Assembly: GCA_026709935.1 (NCBI GenBank) | Contig: JAPOSC010000051.1 | Span: forward strand, 123,110 to 187,109 | Direction of reading: 5' to 3' | Source of the DNA: Thiotrichales bacterium | Lineage (GTDB): Bacteria > Pseudomonadota > Gammaproteobacteria > HK1 | DNA length: 64,000 nt | Shown: positions 49,161 through 60,021 of the stretch, piece by piece | How positions within the stretch are numbered: position 1 is the first letter of the stretch | Layout: each line of letters starts with the position of its first letter | The notes under the pieces: generated by a model | The model's input: only the letters and a program-made list of their open reading frames with translations | The model's database searches: none | What the model was told of the DNA's origin: nothing | Translations under genes and position numbers: made by a program

Positions 49161-52100
49161 ATGACCACTCGCCCCGCCATCCGCATCCGTGGCGCCCGCC
49201 AGAACAACCTCAGAGGCATCGATCTCGACCTTCCCCTCGGCGAGCTGCACGTGATCACCGGGGTGAGTGGATCGGGCAAGTCCTCGCTCGCCTTCGACAC
49301 CATATACAGCGAGGGGCAGCGCCGTTACGTGGAGACATTCTCTTCCTACGCTCGCCAGTTTCTCGACCGCATGGACAAGCCCCGGTTCGACGAGGACGGC
49401 GGCATCGACGGCATCCCGCCCTCCATCGCCATCGACCAGACCAACCCGGTGCGGACCTCGCGCTCCACCGTCGGCACCATGACCGAACTGAACGATCACC
49501 TGAAGCTCCTGTTCGCGCGCGCGGCGGAGCTGCGCTGCCGGGGCTGCGGGGCGCCGGTGCGGCGCGACTCGCCACGGTCGATTCTCGACGCCACTCTCGA
49601 CGCGGGCCTCGACCGGATCATGGTCACCTTCGAGGTACCGGTGCCAGAGCGATTCACCCCGGTCGAGGTCGTCGCCCTGCTGGCCGGACAGGGTTACACC
49701 CGAGTACACCGCGAACACCCGGACCGCATCGAGGTCGTCGCCGATCGGCTCCGGCTTCGTCCCGACGACGGGTCCGACGGCCGCGTCCGCGCCGCAGAGG
49801 CCATCGAGCGCGCGCTGAAGGCGGGCCGCGGTCACCTGACCGTATACCGCATCAACGCGCAGCGCCGCGCCCACTCACCGATGCGCTTTTCAACCGCGTT
49901 GCACTGCGCCGACTGCGACATCGAGTACCGCGATCCGGTGCCGAGCATGTTCTCGTTCAATTCTCCGCTCGGCGCTTGCGAGACCTGCCGCGGCTTCGGC
50001 CGCACAATGGGCATCGACTACGGACTGGTGGTTCCCGACGCATCGAAGACCCTTGGCGAGGGCGCGATCCGCCCCTGGCTCTCGAAGAGCTACCACCAGT
50101 GCCAGCGCGACCTCGTGCGCTACGCGCGCCGGCGGAGGGCACCGCTCGACGTGCCGTGGCGGGAGCTCGACGACGCAACCCGCGAGTGGGTCCTGGAGGG
50201 CGAGGCGGACTTCGACGAGGACGGTTGGTACGGCGTACGCCGATTCTTCGACTGGCTGGAGACGAAGAGCTACCGGATGCACATTCGGGTGCTGCTTTCG
50301 CGCTACCGGAGCTACCGGGAGTGCCCGGACTGCCGGGGCGCAAGGCTCAAGCCGCAGGCGTTGCTGTGGCGGGTCGGTACCCGCGCGGATGCGAAGAAGG
50401 CCCTCGGCGACATGTCGGCTCACCGCCCCCCCGGGACGACGCTGGACGACGTCGCGTTCGCGAGGCAGCCGGGGCTGTGCATCCACGACGTGATGCGCCT
50501 GCCGCTCGACCGGTGTCGGCGGTTCTTCGATGCACTCCGGCTCCGTGCCCCGCTCGACGACGCGACCGAGCTGCTGCTCGCCGAGATCCGCGGGCGGCTC
50601 GGCTATCTGGTCGAAGTAGGACTCGGCTACCTCACGCTCGACCGCCAGTCCCGCACCCTGAGCGGCGGCGAGGTCCAGCGCATCAACCTGACCACCGCGC
50701 TCGGCACGTCGCTGGTGAACACGCTCTTCGTGCTCGACGAGCCGAGCATCGGGCTGCACGCGCGCGACATCGCCCGCATCGTCTCGGTGTTGAGGAAGCT
50801 CCGCACGGCGGGCAACACCCTGCTGGTGGTAGAGCACGACCCCCAGGTGATGCTGGCGGCGGACCGGATCATCGACATGGGGCCGGGCCCCGGCGAGCGG
50901 GGCGGCGAGGTCGTGTTCCGCGGCTCGCCGCGCGCACTGTTGCGGTCGCGACGCTCCCTCACCGCCGCGTGGCTGCGCGGCGAACGGCGGATCGAGCCTC
51001 GCGTGCCGGCGCCGGCACCATCCGGACACATCGCAATCCGCAGCGCCCGCGCCCACAACCTCGCCGGCGTCGACGTCGACATCCCGCTCCGGCGCTTCGT
51101 CTGCGTGACCGGCGTCAGCGGCTCGGGCAAGTCCACCCTGACCGTCGACGTGCTCTACCGCGCCGCATGCAAACACCTGGGGCGCGCCGTCGAAGCGCCG
51201 GGCGAACATGGGGCAATCGACGGGCTCGCCGCGCTGGACGATGTGGTGCTCGTGGACCAGTCGCCCATCGGCAAGACCACCCGCTCCAACCCCGCGAGTT
51301 ACGTGGGCGCGCTCGACGCGATCCGCAAGCACTTCGCGGCCGAGCCCGTCGCCATCGAGCGCGGGTACACCGCGGGGACTTTCAGCTTCAACTCCGGCAA
51401 CGGACGCTGTCCGAACTGCGGCGGGAACGGCTTCGAACACGTCGAGATGCAGTTCCTGAGCGACGTGTATCTGCGCTGCCCCGACTGCGACGGTCGTCGC
51501 TACCGGAGCGAAGTGCTCGAAGTGAAGATCCGGCCGGCGGGCGGGGACGGGAAGCAGACGGTCGAAGTTGCGAACACCTCGCGCTCCATCGCCGACATCC
51601 TGGAGATGACGGTCGACGACGCCCTCACTTTCTTCGCCGGGAGTCCCGAGGTGGTCCGACCGCTCGCGCCGCTGGCGGCGGTGGGGCTCGGCTACCTGCG
51701 GCTCGGCCAACCGGTGCCGACGCTCTCGGGCGGCGAGGCGCAGCGCCTGAAGCTCGCCCGCCATCTCGCGGCGCGCGGGACCGGGCGCCGCCCCGACCAC
51801 ACATTATTCATTTTCGACGAGCCGACTACCGGGTTGCATCTGGAGGATGTATCACGCCTGCTCGGAGCGCTCGACGCGCTGCTCGCGGCCGGACACTCGG
51901 TGCTGGTCGTCGAGCATCACCTCGATGTCATCGCCGCCGCCGACTGGATCGTCGACCTCGGCCCGGAAGGCGGGAGCGGCGGTGGGCGGGTGGTCGCCAC
52001 CGGCCGGCCACGCGACGTCGCCCGCCGACGGCGAAGTCATACCGGGGCAGCGCTTCGCGCGCACTTCGCCGAGCGCGGGCAGGGAACACCCCCGGTGGCG

Positions 52101-54710
52101 CCGCCGGCAACGCCTCGTAAGCGCACGCGGAGCGGCGACGCAATCGCCATCCGCAACGCCCGCGAGCACAACCTGCGCGGCGCCGACATCGACATCCCGC
52201 GCGACCGGTTCACGGTGATCACGGGGGTGAGCGGCAGCGGCAAGAGCACCGTGGCGTTCGACATTCTCTTCGCCGAAGGCCAGCGCCGGTACCTGGAGTC
52301 GCTCAACGCCTACGCCCGCCAGTTCGTGCAGCCGGCGGCACGCCCCGACGTGGATGCGATCTTCGGCATCCCGCCGTCGGTGGCGATCGAGCAGCGCACC
52401 TCGCGCGGCGGCTACAAGAGCACCGTGGGCACGATGACCGAGATCCATCACTTCCTGCGCCTGCTCTTCGTGCGGCTCGGCACCCAGCACTGCCCCGACT
52501 GCGACATCGCCATCGAGCCACAGACGCCGGATGCCATCGCCGACCAGGTGCTCAAGCGGCACCGGGGACGCAAGGTCGCGATCCACGCCCCGCTGGTGGT
52601 GGCCCGCAAGGGCTATTACACGGAACTTGCCAGGTGGGCCGCGAAGCACGGCCACGCCACGCTGCGCGTCGACGGCGCGCCCCTTCCCACCGACGCCTGG
52701 CCGCGACTCGACCGCTACCGGGAGCACGACATCGACCTGCCGCTCGGCTCCGTCACCGCCCGCCCGGATCGGGAGCCAGCGTTGCGCGCGATGATCGAGC
52801 GCGCCCTCGACCATGGGGCCGGACGGGTCCGGGTCGCCGATCATCGCGGAGAGACCCTGTACTCGACCGTGCGCGCCTGTCCGGGGTGCGGGAGGAGCTT
52901 CGACGAGCCGGACCCGCGGCTCTTTTCGTGGAATTCCCGGCACGGGTGGTGTCCATCGTGCTTCGGCACCGGACGCGAGTTGCGCGGCTTCGACGACACC
53001 CAGACGGGAGAGGAGGCGCATTGGTCGGAGGACGGGCACGGGGAGGCGCGTACGTGCCGGGCCTGCGCCGGCCAGCGGCTGCGGCCGGAGGCGCTCGCGG
53101 TGCGCTACCGCTCGCACACCATCGCGGACCTTGGCGCCCTCGATGTCGGGACCGCACGCAGGACGCTCGCTCGAATCCGACCGCGGGGGCGCGAAGCGGC
53201 GATCGCGCGCGACGTGCTGGCCGAACTCTCGACCCGCCTCGACTTCCTGGACCGCCTGGGACTCGGCTACCTGCGGCTCGACCGCGCCGCCCCCACCCTC
53301 TCGGGCGGCGAGGCGCAGCGCATCCGGCTCGCCGCGCAGCTCGGATCGAATCTCCGGGGGGTGTGCTACATCCTCGACGAACCGACTATCGGACTGCATG
53401 CACGCGACAACGCGATGCTGCTGGAGACGCTGCGCGCGCTCCGCGCGAAGGGCAACACGGTGGTGGTGGTCGAGCACGACGAAGAGACCATCCGCAGTGC
53501 CGAACACCTCGTCGACCTCGGCCCCGGCGCCGGGGTGAACGGCGGCCGTATCGTGGCGCACGGCCCGATCGGTCGCATCCTCGCCAGCCACGAATCTGTC
53601 ACCGGGCGCCATCTCGCATCCCCGCTGGTCCACCCGCTGCCGGGGCTGCGGTCGCCGGAGCGTGCGAAAGCGCCGGAACGGCACCTCTCGATCCGGGGCG
53701 CCGGCCTGAACAACCTGCGCGACATCGACATCGACCTCCCGCTGGAGCGGCTCGTGTGCGTGACCGGAGTGAGCGGAAGCGGCAAGAGCAGCCTGGTGCG
53801 CGGCGTGCTGCTCCCGAACCTCGCGGCAGCGCTCCGGCGTCGGCGGGGCGGGCGGCCGAAGTGGACCGGGTGCCGGGAACTCCTGGGCTTCGAGGCGATC
53901 AAGCGCGTGCTGGAGGTCGACCAGACCCCCATCGGCAAGACGCCGCGCTCGTGTCCCGCCACCTATGTCGGGATCTGGGACCACATCCGCCGCCTCTTTG
54001 CGGGGGCGACCGAGTCGCGCATCCGCGGCTACGGCGCGGGCCGCTTCTCGTTCAACGTCGCCGGCGGGCGCTGCGACGCCTGTGAAGGACAGGGGATGCA
54101 GCGCATCGAGATGAGCTTCCTCCCCGACGTGCGGGTGCCCTGCGACACCTGCGGCGGGCAGCGGTTCACCCCGGAAACGCTGGAGATCCGCTATCTCGAC
54201 ATGAGCATCGCCGAGGTCCTGGGTGCAAGCGTCGACGAGGCGCTGCCGCGGTTCGAGGCGCACCCGCGCGTGCACCGCACGCTGGAACTGCTGCACGACG
54301 TGGGGCTCGGCTACCTCACCCTAGGGCAGAGCAGCCCCACCCTCTCCGGCGGCGAGGCGCAGCGCATCAAGCTGGTCACCGAACTCGCCAGGGTGGACGC
54401 GAGCGCATCGCGAAGTGCCGCCGCCCGTGCCCTCTACGTGCTCGACGAACCCACCATCGGGCTGCACATGGCGGACGTGGAGAAGCTCGTGCGGGTGCTG
54501 CACCGACTGGTGGACGCGGGCAACACCGTCGTCGTGGTCGAGCACAATCTGGATGTCGTGGCGGAGGCGGACCTGGTGATCGACCTGGGGCCGGAAGGCG
54601 GAGCGGGGGGCGGCAAGATCGTCGCCTCGGGGACCCCGGGCAAGATCGCCCGCGCGCGACGCTCGCACACGGGACGGGCGCTGTCGGCATTTCTCGACGG
54701 GCGGGGGTGA
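49161..54710 (+). CDS. uvrA: Double-length UvrA-like protein (two UvrA units fused, four ATPase domains)
   Basis: UvrA is the damage sensor of nucleotide excision repair and normally works as a dimer of about 940 residues. This 1849-residue protein is two complete UvrA-type units in tandem. Walker A GVSGSGKS(S/T) occurs four times, near residues 34, 651, 1022 and 1535; the ABC signature TLSGGE(V/A)QR four times, near 500, 854, 1379 and 1728. Zinc modules are kept in both units: CADC/CETC and CPGC/CPSC in the N-halves, CPNCGGNG with CPDCDGRRY and CDACEGQG with CDTCGGQRF in the C-halves. The halves meet near 975-995 in a Pro/Arg/Lys-rich linker. It could act as a covalent dimer. The ATG at 49161 has a poor ribosome-binding site. 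No second uvrA lies in the window. Confidence 0.93.
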   Translation: MTTRPAIRIRGARQNNLRGIDLDLPLGELHVITGVSGSGKSSLAFDTIYSEGQRRYVETFSSYARQFLDRMDKPRFDEDGGIDGIPPSIAIDQTNPVRTSRSTVGTMTELNDHLKLLFARAAELRCRGCGAPVRRDSPRSILDATLDAGLDRIMVTFEVPVPERFTPVEVVALLAGQGYTRVHREHPDRIEVVADRLRLRPDDGSDGRVRAAEAIERALKAGRGHLTVYRINAQRRAHSPMRFSTALHCADCDIEYRDPVPSMFSFNSPLGACETCRGFGRTMGIDYGLVVPDASKTLGEGAIRPWLSKSYHQCQRDLVRYARRRRAPLDVPWRELDDATREWVLEGEADFDEDGWYGVRRFFDWLETKSYRMHIRVLLSRYRSYRECPDCRGARLKPQALLWRVGTRADAKKALGDMSAHRPPGTTLDDVAFARQPGLCIHDVMRLPLDRCRRFFDALRLRAPLDDATELLLAEIRGRLGYLVEVGLGYLTLDRQSRTLSGGEVQRINLTTALGTSLVNTLFVLDEPSIGLHARDIARIVSVLRKLRTAGNTLLVVEHDPQVMLAADRIIDMGPGPGERGGEVVFRGSPRALLRSRRSLTAAWLRGERRIEPRVPAPAPSGHIAIRSARAHNLAGVDVDIPLRRFVCVTGVSGSGKSTLTVDVLYRAACKHLGRAVEAPGEHGAIDGLAALDDVVLVDQSPIGKTTRSNPASYVGALDAIRKHFAAEPVAIERGYTAGTFSFNSGNGRCPNCGGNGFEHVEMQFLSDVYLRCPDCDGRRYRSEVLEVKIRPAGGDGKQTVEVANTSRSIADILEMTVDDALTFFAGSPEVVRPLAPLAAVGLGYLRLGQPVPTLSGGEAQRLKLARHLAARGTGRRPDHTLFIFDEPTTGLHLEDVSRLLGALDALLAAGHSVLVVEHHLDVIAAADWIVDLGPEGGSGGGRVVATGRPRDVARRRRSHTGAALRAHFAERGQGTPPVAPPATPRKRTRSGDAIAIRNAREHNLRGADIDIPRDRFTVITGVSGSGKSTVAFDILFAEGQRRYLESLNAYARQFVQPAARPDVDAIFGIPPSVAIEQRTSRGGYKSTVGTMTEIHHFLRLLFVRLGTQHCPDCDIAIEPQTPDAIADQVLKRHRGRKVAIHAPLVVARKGYYTELARWAAKHGHATLRVDGAPLPTDAWPRLDRYREHDIDLPLGSVTARPDREPALRAMIERALDHGAGRVRVADHRGETLYSTVRACPGCGRSFDEPDPRLFSWNSRHGWCPSCFGTGRELRGFDDTQTGEEAHWSEDGHGEARTCRACAGQRLRPEALAVRYRSHTIADLGALDVGTARRTLARIRPRGREAAIARDVLAELSTRLDFLDRLGLGYLRLDRAAPTLSGGEAQRIRLAAQLGSNLRGVCYILDEPTIGLHARDNAMLLETLRALRAKGNTVVVVEHDEETIRSAEHLVDLGPGAGVNGGRIVAHGPIGRILASHESVTGRHLASPLVHPLPGLRSPERAKAPERHLSIRGAGLNNLRDIDIDLPLERLVCVTGVSGSGKSSLVRGVLLPNLAAALRRRRGGRPKWTGCRELLGFEAIKRVLEVDQTPIGKTPRSCPATYVGIWDHIRRLFAGATESRIRGYGAGRFSFNVAGGRCDACEGQGMQRIEMSFLPDVRVPCDTCGGQRFTPETLEIRYLDMSIAEVLGASVDEALPRFEAHPRVHRTLELLHDVGLGYLTLGQSSPTLSGGEAQRIKLVTELARVDASASRSAAARALYVLDEPTIGLHMADVEKLVRVLHRLVDAGNTVVVVEHNLDVVAEADLVIDLGPEGGAGGGKIVASGTPGKIARARRSHTGRALSAFLDGRG

Positions 54711-54909
54711 CCGAGGTCGTCGGACAACGCACCCACATCCCACCAGCACTGCGACATCTTCAAGTCCGAACCGGTTGTCCGGCGTCGTCTAGAATAGCCC
54801 GTCCCGTTTGCGAGTCGGCATGGGGGGGCAGGCCACCGATGCGGTTCTCGCATGCGCAGTGACAACAATGAAAGATGTGAGCAAATACAGAGACATATAC
54901 GAACGAAGG
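54711..54909. other. Short gap after uvrA, nothing recognised
   Basis: About 200 bases between the uvrA stop and the convergent tRNA-Met. I see no gene, hairpin with a T-run or repeat copy. The last 60 bases are relatively AT-rich. Confidence 0.5.
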
Positions 54910-54986
54910 TGGTGGCTACGGGTGGGATCGAACCACCGACCTCACGATTATGAGTCGTGCGCTCTCACCGGCTGAGCTACGTAGCC
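54910..54986 (-). tRNA. tRNA-Met (anticodon CAT, elongator type)
   Basis: A 77-base tRNA with encoded CCA. It starts GGCTACGTAGCTCAGCCGG, has the anticodon loop CTCATAA (anticodon CAT), and the T-arm GGTGGTTCGATCCCACC. The first acceptor pair is intact, unlike initiator tRNA, and the body resembles E. coli elongator tRNA-Met; a lysidine-modified tRNA-Ile is less likely. Confidence 0.93.
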
Positions 54987-55096
54987 CGGAAGGGGGCGAA
55001 CGATACCGAATGGCGCAGCACGGACGCAACCGAGGGAGATGCTTCGTCCCCACTCCCGAACGCGCGTCGACGCGCAGCATCGTCTGAAGGAAAACC

Positions 55097-56203
55097 ATGG
55101 CCCGCTTCTCCGCCAACACCCCGCACGACCACCACGCGAACGAGCGTATCGGGGTCCTCGTCACCAACCTCGGAACACCGGAGGCGCCCGACCCCGGCGC
55201 GGTGCGACGGTATCTCGCCGAGTTCCTCGCGGACCCGCGGGTCATCGAGATCCCGCGATGGGTGTGGCGACTCATACTGCACGGCGTGATTCTGCGTATC
55301 CGTCCTCGGCCTTCCGCCCGCGCCTACGCGAGCATCTGGACATCCGAGGGCTCACCGCTGCTGGTGAACTCGCAGGCGATCGCCGATGCGCTGCAAGCGC
55401 GCTGGGCCCGCTCGGCCCCGGGCCGCGTAACGGTGGCACTCGGGATGCGCTATGGCAGTCCACCAATTTCCGAGGCGTTGCTCGCACTGCGCGAGGCAGG
55501 CGCGACCCGCATCGTGGTGCTGCCGCTCTACCCGCAATACTCGGGCACTACCGGGGGCTCCACGTTCGATGTCGTGGCCCGCGTGCTATCCGGCTGGCGT
55601 CGGGTGCCGGCGCTGCGTTTCATCGACCACTACCACGACAACCCCGGCTACATCGGTGCGCTCGCCGCGTCCATCGAGGCCGCGTGGCTCGAAGACGGCC
55701 CGCCGGATCGGCTGCTGTTCTCCTTCCACGGGTTGCCGCGGCGCTACCTCGACGCCGGCGACCCTTACCACTGCGAGTGCCGCAAGACCGCGCGCCTGAC
55801 CGCGGAAAGGCTCGGACTCGACTCGGAACAGTGGCTCGTCGCGTTCCAGTCGCGGGTCGGACGGGAGGAATGGCTGCGCCCCTACACCGACGAAACGCTC
55901 GTCGAATGGGGGCGCCAGGGCGTCGGCAGGGTCGATGTCGTCTGCCCCGGCTTCCCGGCCGACTGTCTGGAAACGCTGGAGGAAATCGCGATCCGGGAAC
56001 GCGAGTCCTTCGTCGACGCGGGCGGCGAACAGCTCCGCTACATCCCGGCCCTCAACGCGACCCCGGAGCATGTGGAAGCGCTCGCGGCTCTCGTCGGGCA
56101 CACCATGTCCGACTGGCTCGCGTGCCCCGCGGACGACGATGCGGCCCGCGAACGGCGTGACGCCCGGGCCCGGGCCCTCGGTGCGTCCCAATCGACGGCT
56201 TGA
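55097..56203 (+). CDS. hemH: Ferrochelatase
   Basis: HemH inserts ferrous iron into protoporphyrin IX, the last step of heme synthesis. The 368-residue product has the N-terminal GVLVTNLGTPEAPDPGAVRRYLAEFL, the central LPLYPQYSGTTGGSTFD, and the catalytic histidine in LLFSFHGLPRRYLD (about 213-226) followed by CECRKTA. It starts 110 bases after the tRNA-Met 5' end, transcribed in the opposite direction. Confidence 0.96.
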   Translation: MARFSANTPHDHHANERIGVLVTNLGTPEAPDPGAVRRYLAEFLADPRVIEIPRWVWRLILHGVILRIRPRPSARAYASIWTSEGSPLLVNSQAIADALQARWARSAPGRVTVALGMRYGSPPISEALLALREAGATRIVVLPLYPQYSGTTGGSTFDVVARVLSGWRRVPALRFIDHYHDNPGYIGALAASIEAAWLEDGPPDRLLFSFHGLPRRYLDAGDPYHCECRKTARLTAERLGLDSEQWLVAFQSRVGREEWLRPYTDETLVEWGRQGVGRVDVVCPGFPADCLETLEEIAIRERESFVDAGGEQLRYIPALNATPEHVEALAALVGHTMSDWLACPADDDAARERRDARARALGASQSTA

Positions 56204-56301
56204 AGCACGTCGACGCTCATCCGGCGCGAAGCCGCGGCTGGGCCCGGGACCACGTTGCACGCACGATCGCATCCGTGCAATCTTGCGCCCTCCGTTACCG
56301 C

Positions 56302-56400
56302 ATTTCTCACCGGGTCGCGAAGTGAAGGCGTGGAGATGATCACGCATCAGCCTGCTTTGCAAGCTTGGCGAGCATCGGCTTGCTTCGCAAGCCTGGTAGG
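56302..56400 (+). repeat. Dispersed repeat A, copy before lptD
   Basis: The core ATTTCTCACCGGGTCGCGAA, then GTGAAGGCGTGGAGA matches the copies at 33628 (minus) and 48905. Similarity to the 33-kb copy continues past the core to about 56400, including hairpins CTTGCTTTGCAAG and GGCTTGC-TTC-GCAAGCC (near 56379-56395). It ends about 10 bases before the lptD start, so it occupies the lptD leader. Confidence 0.75.
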
Positions 56401-56410
56401 TTCACGACTC

Positions 56411-58693
56411 ATGCGCCGCAACGAGATGAAACCAGCGTCCCGACCTCTTCTGCTCACGTTCGCAGTGCCGGTGTTGTTCGCGAGCGGCGCCGTTCATGCG
56501 AATGAGGACTGGCTGCGGTGCGGGCCAGGATTCCGGCTCCCGGAGCGGCCGGCGCTGGAAGTGGTCGAGCCGGGGACCGATCCCGGCACCATCCACTTGC
56601 ACGCCGACGAAGTGGAGATCGTCGAGGAAGGGGTTTCGAAGCTCACCGGCAACGTCACCGTCCAGCGAGGCTCGCAACAACTGCACAGCGACGAAGTCGT
56701 CTACGACGAATCCGGGGAGACCATCAAGGCCCGGGGCAATGTCGGGTTCTGGGACGAAGGAGTGTTCGTGGCGAGCGAAGGCGCCCGGGCAGAACTCGGC
56801 GAGGAAATCGTCGCCTTCACGCCGGCTGGCTCGTTCATGCTGGAGAAGGCACACGCCCACGGCAATGCGGCCGAGATCAGGACTTTCGGCGACGAACGCG
56901 TAATCGCGAATGATGTGTCCTACACCACCTGCAATCCGGACAATGTGGAATGGCGCATCACCGCCCGCGAAATCGAGCTCGACCGCACCGAGGATACCGG
57001 CATCGCCAGGGGCGCGGCGCTCGAAGTCATGGGCTCGCGGGTGCTCTACCTGCCGCGGTTCAGCTTCCCGCTGAGTGGCCGGCGCAAGTCCGGATTCCTC
57101 ACCCCTTCGTATGGAACCAGCACGTCGGGCGGCGCCGAGGTCACGTTCCCTTATTACTTCAACCTGGCCCCGAACCGCGACGCCACGCTGACCGCGCGAG
57201 CGATGAGCGACCGCGGCGTTCAGGCGCAGGGGGAACTGCGCTTTCTCTCTCGCGCCTGGGGATCCGGCCGGTTCGCGGCGGAGCACTTGTCGCACGACTC
57301 GAAGTTCGATGGCGACCGCACCGCGCTCGATCTCGCGCATCAACACCACTGGACGGGTCGATTCTCGACGGATACCCGCTTCGAGTGGGTGTCGGACCGG
57401 GAATATCTCAAGGATTTGCACACGAATCTCTCGCAGAGCAGCCGATCGCATCTCCCCCGCCGGTTCGATGCGGCTTACCGCGGCGCCGGATGGGACGCGC
57501 TCCTGCGGTTCCAGGATTTCATGACCCTGGATCGGGCGATCGCACCGCAAGACCGGCCCTACGCGCAGCTCCCGCGGTTCGTCGTTCGAACGAACCGCCC
57601 GGAGAGAAACCGGGCTCCGAACCTCGGCCTGGAAGCGGAAGTCACGTACTTCGATCTGGACCGGCGCACCACCGGGATGCGGACGGACCTCCAGTCGTTC
57701 GTCACCTTCCCGAGCGACTCGGCCGGAGCCTTCTTCAGACCGAAGGCAGCTCTGCACGTCACCGGATACCATCTGAACCGGACTGACGAGGAAGAGGCGG
57801 CGGGGCTGGACGACGATCCGGCGCGGGTGTTGCCGAGCGTCAGTCTCGACAGTGGTCTGTTCTTCGACCGCCCCTTGACCGTCTCCGGCCGTGCGCTCAC
57901 GCACACCATCGAGCCACGACTCCACTACCTGCTCGTACCGTACGAGCATCAGGGCAATCTGCCGAACTTTGACACCACCCGGCCCGCCTTCAGCTTCGCG
58001 CAGCTCTTCCGAGAGAACCGGTTCTCCGGCCGCGATCGGATTGGAGACGCCAACCAGATGACGCTCGCGCTCACCTCCCGCCTGCTCGACGAGCGGGGAC
58101 GCGAACGCGCCCGTGCGAGCGTCGGCCAGATCCGTTACTTCCGCGACCGGAAAGTCACGCTCGACCCGGTCGACGCGGCGCCGACCTCGCGCTCCTCGGA
58201 TCTTGTCGCGGAGCTCGAGGTGCGACCGGCGTCGGCCTGGCGGCTCGGAGCCGGCCTTCAGTACGATGCCGGCGGCGATAGTACCGAGAAGGGCGTCCTG
58301 AACGCGCGGTACCAGCCCCGTCCTCGCAGCCTCGTCAACGTCGGGTACCGATTCGTGCGCGACACCGGCACCGCGGACGGGACCATCGAGCAGACCGACC
58401 TGTCCTTCGCGTGGCCGATGGGGGCAAGCTGGCGGGCCGTCGGCCGGTGGAGCTACGCGCTCGATGATGACCAAAGCCACACCCTGGACGCCTTCGGCGG
58501 ACTGGAGTACGACACCTGCTGCTGGGGGTTCCGCACGGTGGTTCGCCGTTACCGTGTCAGCGCCCTCGCGGGCGACGAGGACTACGCCAACGCCGTCTAT
58601 TTGCAGATCCATCTCAAGGGCCTGACGAGTCTGGGGCAAGGCGCCGAGGCGCTGGCCACACGTGGCATTACCGGCTACGAGGACGACTTCTGA
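56411..58693 (+). CDS. lptD: LPS-assembly protein LptD
   Basis: LptD with LptE inserts lipopolysaccharide into the outer leaflet of the outer membrane. The 760-residue precursor has a signal peptide (hydrophobic 13-26, cleavage near VHA), an N-terminal beta-jellyroll OstA domain (from TIHLHADEVEIVEEGVSKL), and a large C-terminal barrel containing LPRFSFPLSGRRKSGFLTPSYG and a late Cys-Cys pair (DTCCWGF) used in disulfide maturation. The ATG at 56411 is chosen; ATG 56426 would shorten the signal peptide. The TGA overlaps the surA start. Confidence 0.96.
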   Translation: MRRNEMKPASRPLLLTFAVPVLFASGAVHANEDWLRCGPGFRLPERPALEVVEPGTDPGTIHLHADEVEIVEEGVSKLTGNVTVQRGSQQLHSDEVVYDESGETIKARGNVGFWDEGVFVASEGARAELGEEIVAFTPAGSFMLEKAHAHGNAAEIRTFGDERVIANDVSYTTCNPDNVEWRITAREIELDRTEDTGIARGAALEVMGSRVLYLPRFSFPLSGRRKSGFLTPSYGTSTSGGAEVTFPYYFNLAPNRDATLTARAMSDRGVQAQGELRFLSRAWGSGRFAAEHLSHDSKFDGDRTALDLAHQHHWTGRFSTDTRFEWVSDREYLKDLHTNLSQSSRSHLPRRFDAAYRGAGWDALLRFQDFMTLDRAIAPQDRPYAQLPRFVVRTNRPERNRAPNLGLEAEVTYFDLDRRTTGMRTDLQSFVTFPSDSAGAFFRPKAALHVTGYHLNRTDEEEAAGLDDDPARVLPSVSLDSGLFFDRPLTVSGRALTHTIEPRLHYLLVPYEHQGNLPNFDTTRPAFSFAQLFRENRFSGRDRIGDANQMTLALTSRLLDERGRERARASVGQIRYFRDRKVTLDPVDAAPTSRSSDLVAELEVRPASAWRLGAGLQYDAGGDSTEKGVLNARYQPRPRSLVNVGYRFVRDTGTADGTIEQTDLSFAWPMGASWRAVGRWSYALDDDQSHTLDAFGGLEYDTCCWGFRTVVRRYRVSALAGDEDYANAVYLQIHLKGLTSLGQGAEALATRGITGYEDDF

Positions 58694-60021
58694 TGCCCGG
58701 CCTCCCATCCTTTCCCCGGCGCTGGCGGGCGCGGGTCATCGCATGCGCGATGGCGGGGCTGTGCGCGGCGAGTGCCGCGGCCCAGTCTTCGTCCGAGTAC
58801 GAACTCGACCGCGTCGTGGCCGTGGTCAACGACGACATCATCGCCAACAGCGAGCTGGACGTCCGGCTGGAACAGGTGCGCGAGCAGCTTCGACAGTCCG
58901 GTACGCGTCCGCCACCCCCCGACGCCCTGCGCAGACAAGTGCTCGAACGGCTGGTTCTCAGGCGGATCCAGCTCCAGGTTGCCCGCGATTCGGGCATGCG
59001 CGTCGACGACGAAAGCCTGAACCGCACCCTCCTGCGGATCGCCGAGCAGAACGCACTCACGTTGCGCGAGTTCCGGGACGCCGTGGAACGCGACGGCATC
59101 GATTACGTCCAGTTCCGCGAGGAGATTCGGGACGACATCATGATCGCGGAGGTGCGCAGGCGCCGCGTCGAAAATCAGATCAACATCTCGCAACGCGACA
59201 TCGACGACTACATCTCGATGATGGAGAGCCGGGGGGCGGAAGCGGACCGGCACCGGTACCGCATCGGGCAAATCCTGATCGCGGTCCCCGACGGCGCATC
59301 GTCGGAGGAGATCGATGAAGCACGCGAACGGACGCAGCGCGTGCTCGGGGAACTCCGGGCCGGAGCGGATTTCGCGAACATGGCGGTCACCCACTCCGAC
59401 GGGCAGAACGCGCTCGAAGGCGGTGATCTCGGCTGGCGGCCCGCCTCCGATCTCCCGACGATGCTCGCCGACGCTGTCCTCCGTCTCGATACCGGGGACA
59501 TCAGCGAGCCCATCCGCAGCGCAAGCGGCTTCCACCTGGTGAAGCTCATCGAGAAGCAGGACAGCGAGCGACAGATGGTCCGACAGACCCTTGCCCGACA
59601 CATCCTCATCACCCTCGACGCGCTCACCGACAACGCCGAGGCGCGTCGCCAGCTCGGAGTACTGCGCGAGCGTATCGTCAACGGCGAGGACTTCGGCGAG
59701 CTCGCCCGTATCCATTCCGACGATCCCGGCTCCGCCTCGAGGGGTGGAGAACTCGGCTGGACCGACCCCGGCAACACCGTTCCCGTCTTCGAGCGCACGA
59801 TGGATTCGCTCGCACCGGGGGCGATCAGCGAGCCGTTCCAGTCCCGGTTCGGGTGGCATCTCGTCCAGGTGCTGGAACGGCGCGACCGCGACGCCACCGA
59901 GACTTCCCGGCGGGCGGAGGCGCAGCGCAGGTTGCGGGCGAGGAAGATCGAAGAGAACACGCAGGCGTGGCTGCGCCAGGTGCGCGGCGAAGCCTACGTG
60001 GAGTATCGGCTCGACGAATGA
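58693..60021 (+). CDS. surA: Chaperone SurA (peptidyl-prolyl isomerase)
   Basis: SurA is the main periplasmic chaperone for outer membrane proteins including LptD. The 442-residue precursor has a signal peptide ending at ASAAAQ (about residue 31), the N-domain with DRVVAVVNDDIIANSELD, and two parvulin domains (about 190-290 with QILIAVP, and 300-400 with ARHILITLD and GGELGWTDPG). The start shares bases with the lptD stop (TGATG) and the stop overlaps pdxA as ATGA. Confidence 0.96.
   Translation: MPGLPSFPRRWRARVIACAMAGLCAASAAAQSSSEYELDRVVAVVNDDIIANSELDVRLEQVREQLRQSGTRPPPPDALRRQVLERLVLRRIQLQVARDSGMRVDDESLNRTLLRIAEQNALTLREFRDAVERDGIDYVQFREEIRDDIMIAEVRRRRVENQINISQRDIDDYISMMESRGAEADRHRYRIGQILIAVPDGASSEEIDEARERTQRVLGELRAGADFANMAVTHSDGQNALEGGDLGWRPASDLPTMLADAVLRLDTGDISEPIRSASGFHLVKLIEKQDSERQMVRQTLARHILITLDALTDNAEARRQLGVLRERIVNGEDFGELARIHSDDPGSASRGGELGWTDPGNTVPVFERTMDSLAPGAISEPFQSRFGWHLVQVLERRDRDATETSRRAEAQRRLRARKIEENTQAWLRQVRGEAYVEYRLDE

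Noticed and set aside
49890..54296. Very long open frames antisense to uvrA (over 600 and 800 codons).
   Set aside because: They mirror the sense gene in GC-rich DNA, show no family motifs, and the sense strand encodes a clear protein. The same applies to long antisense frames over dnaE, bamA, iorB, lptD and rseP.
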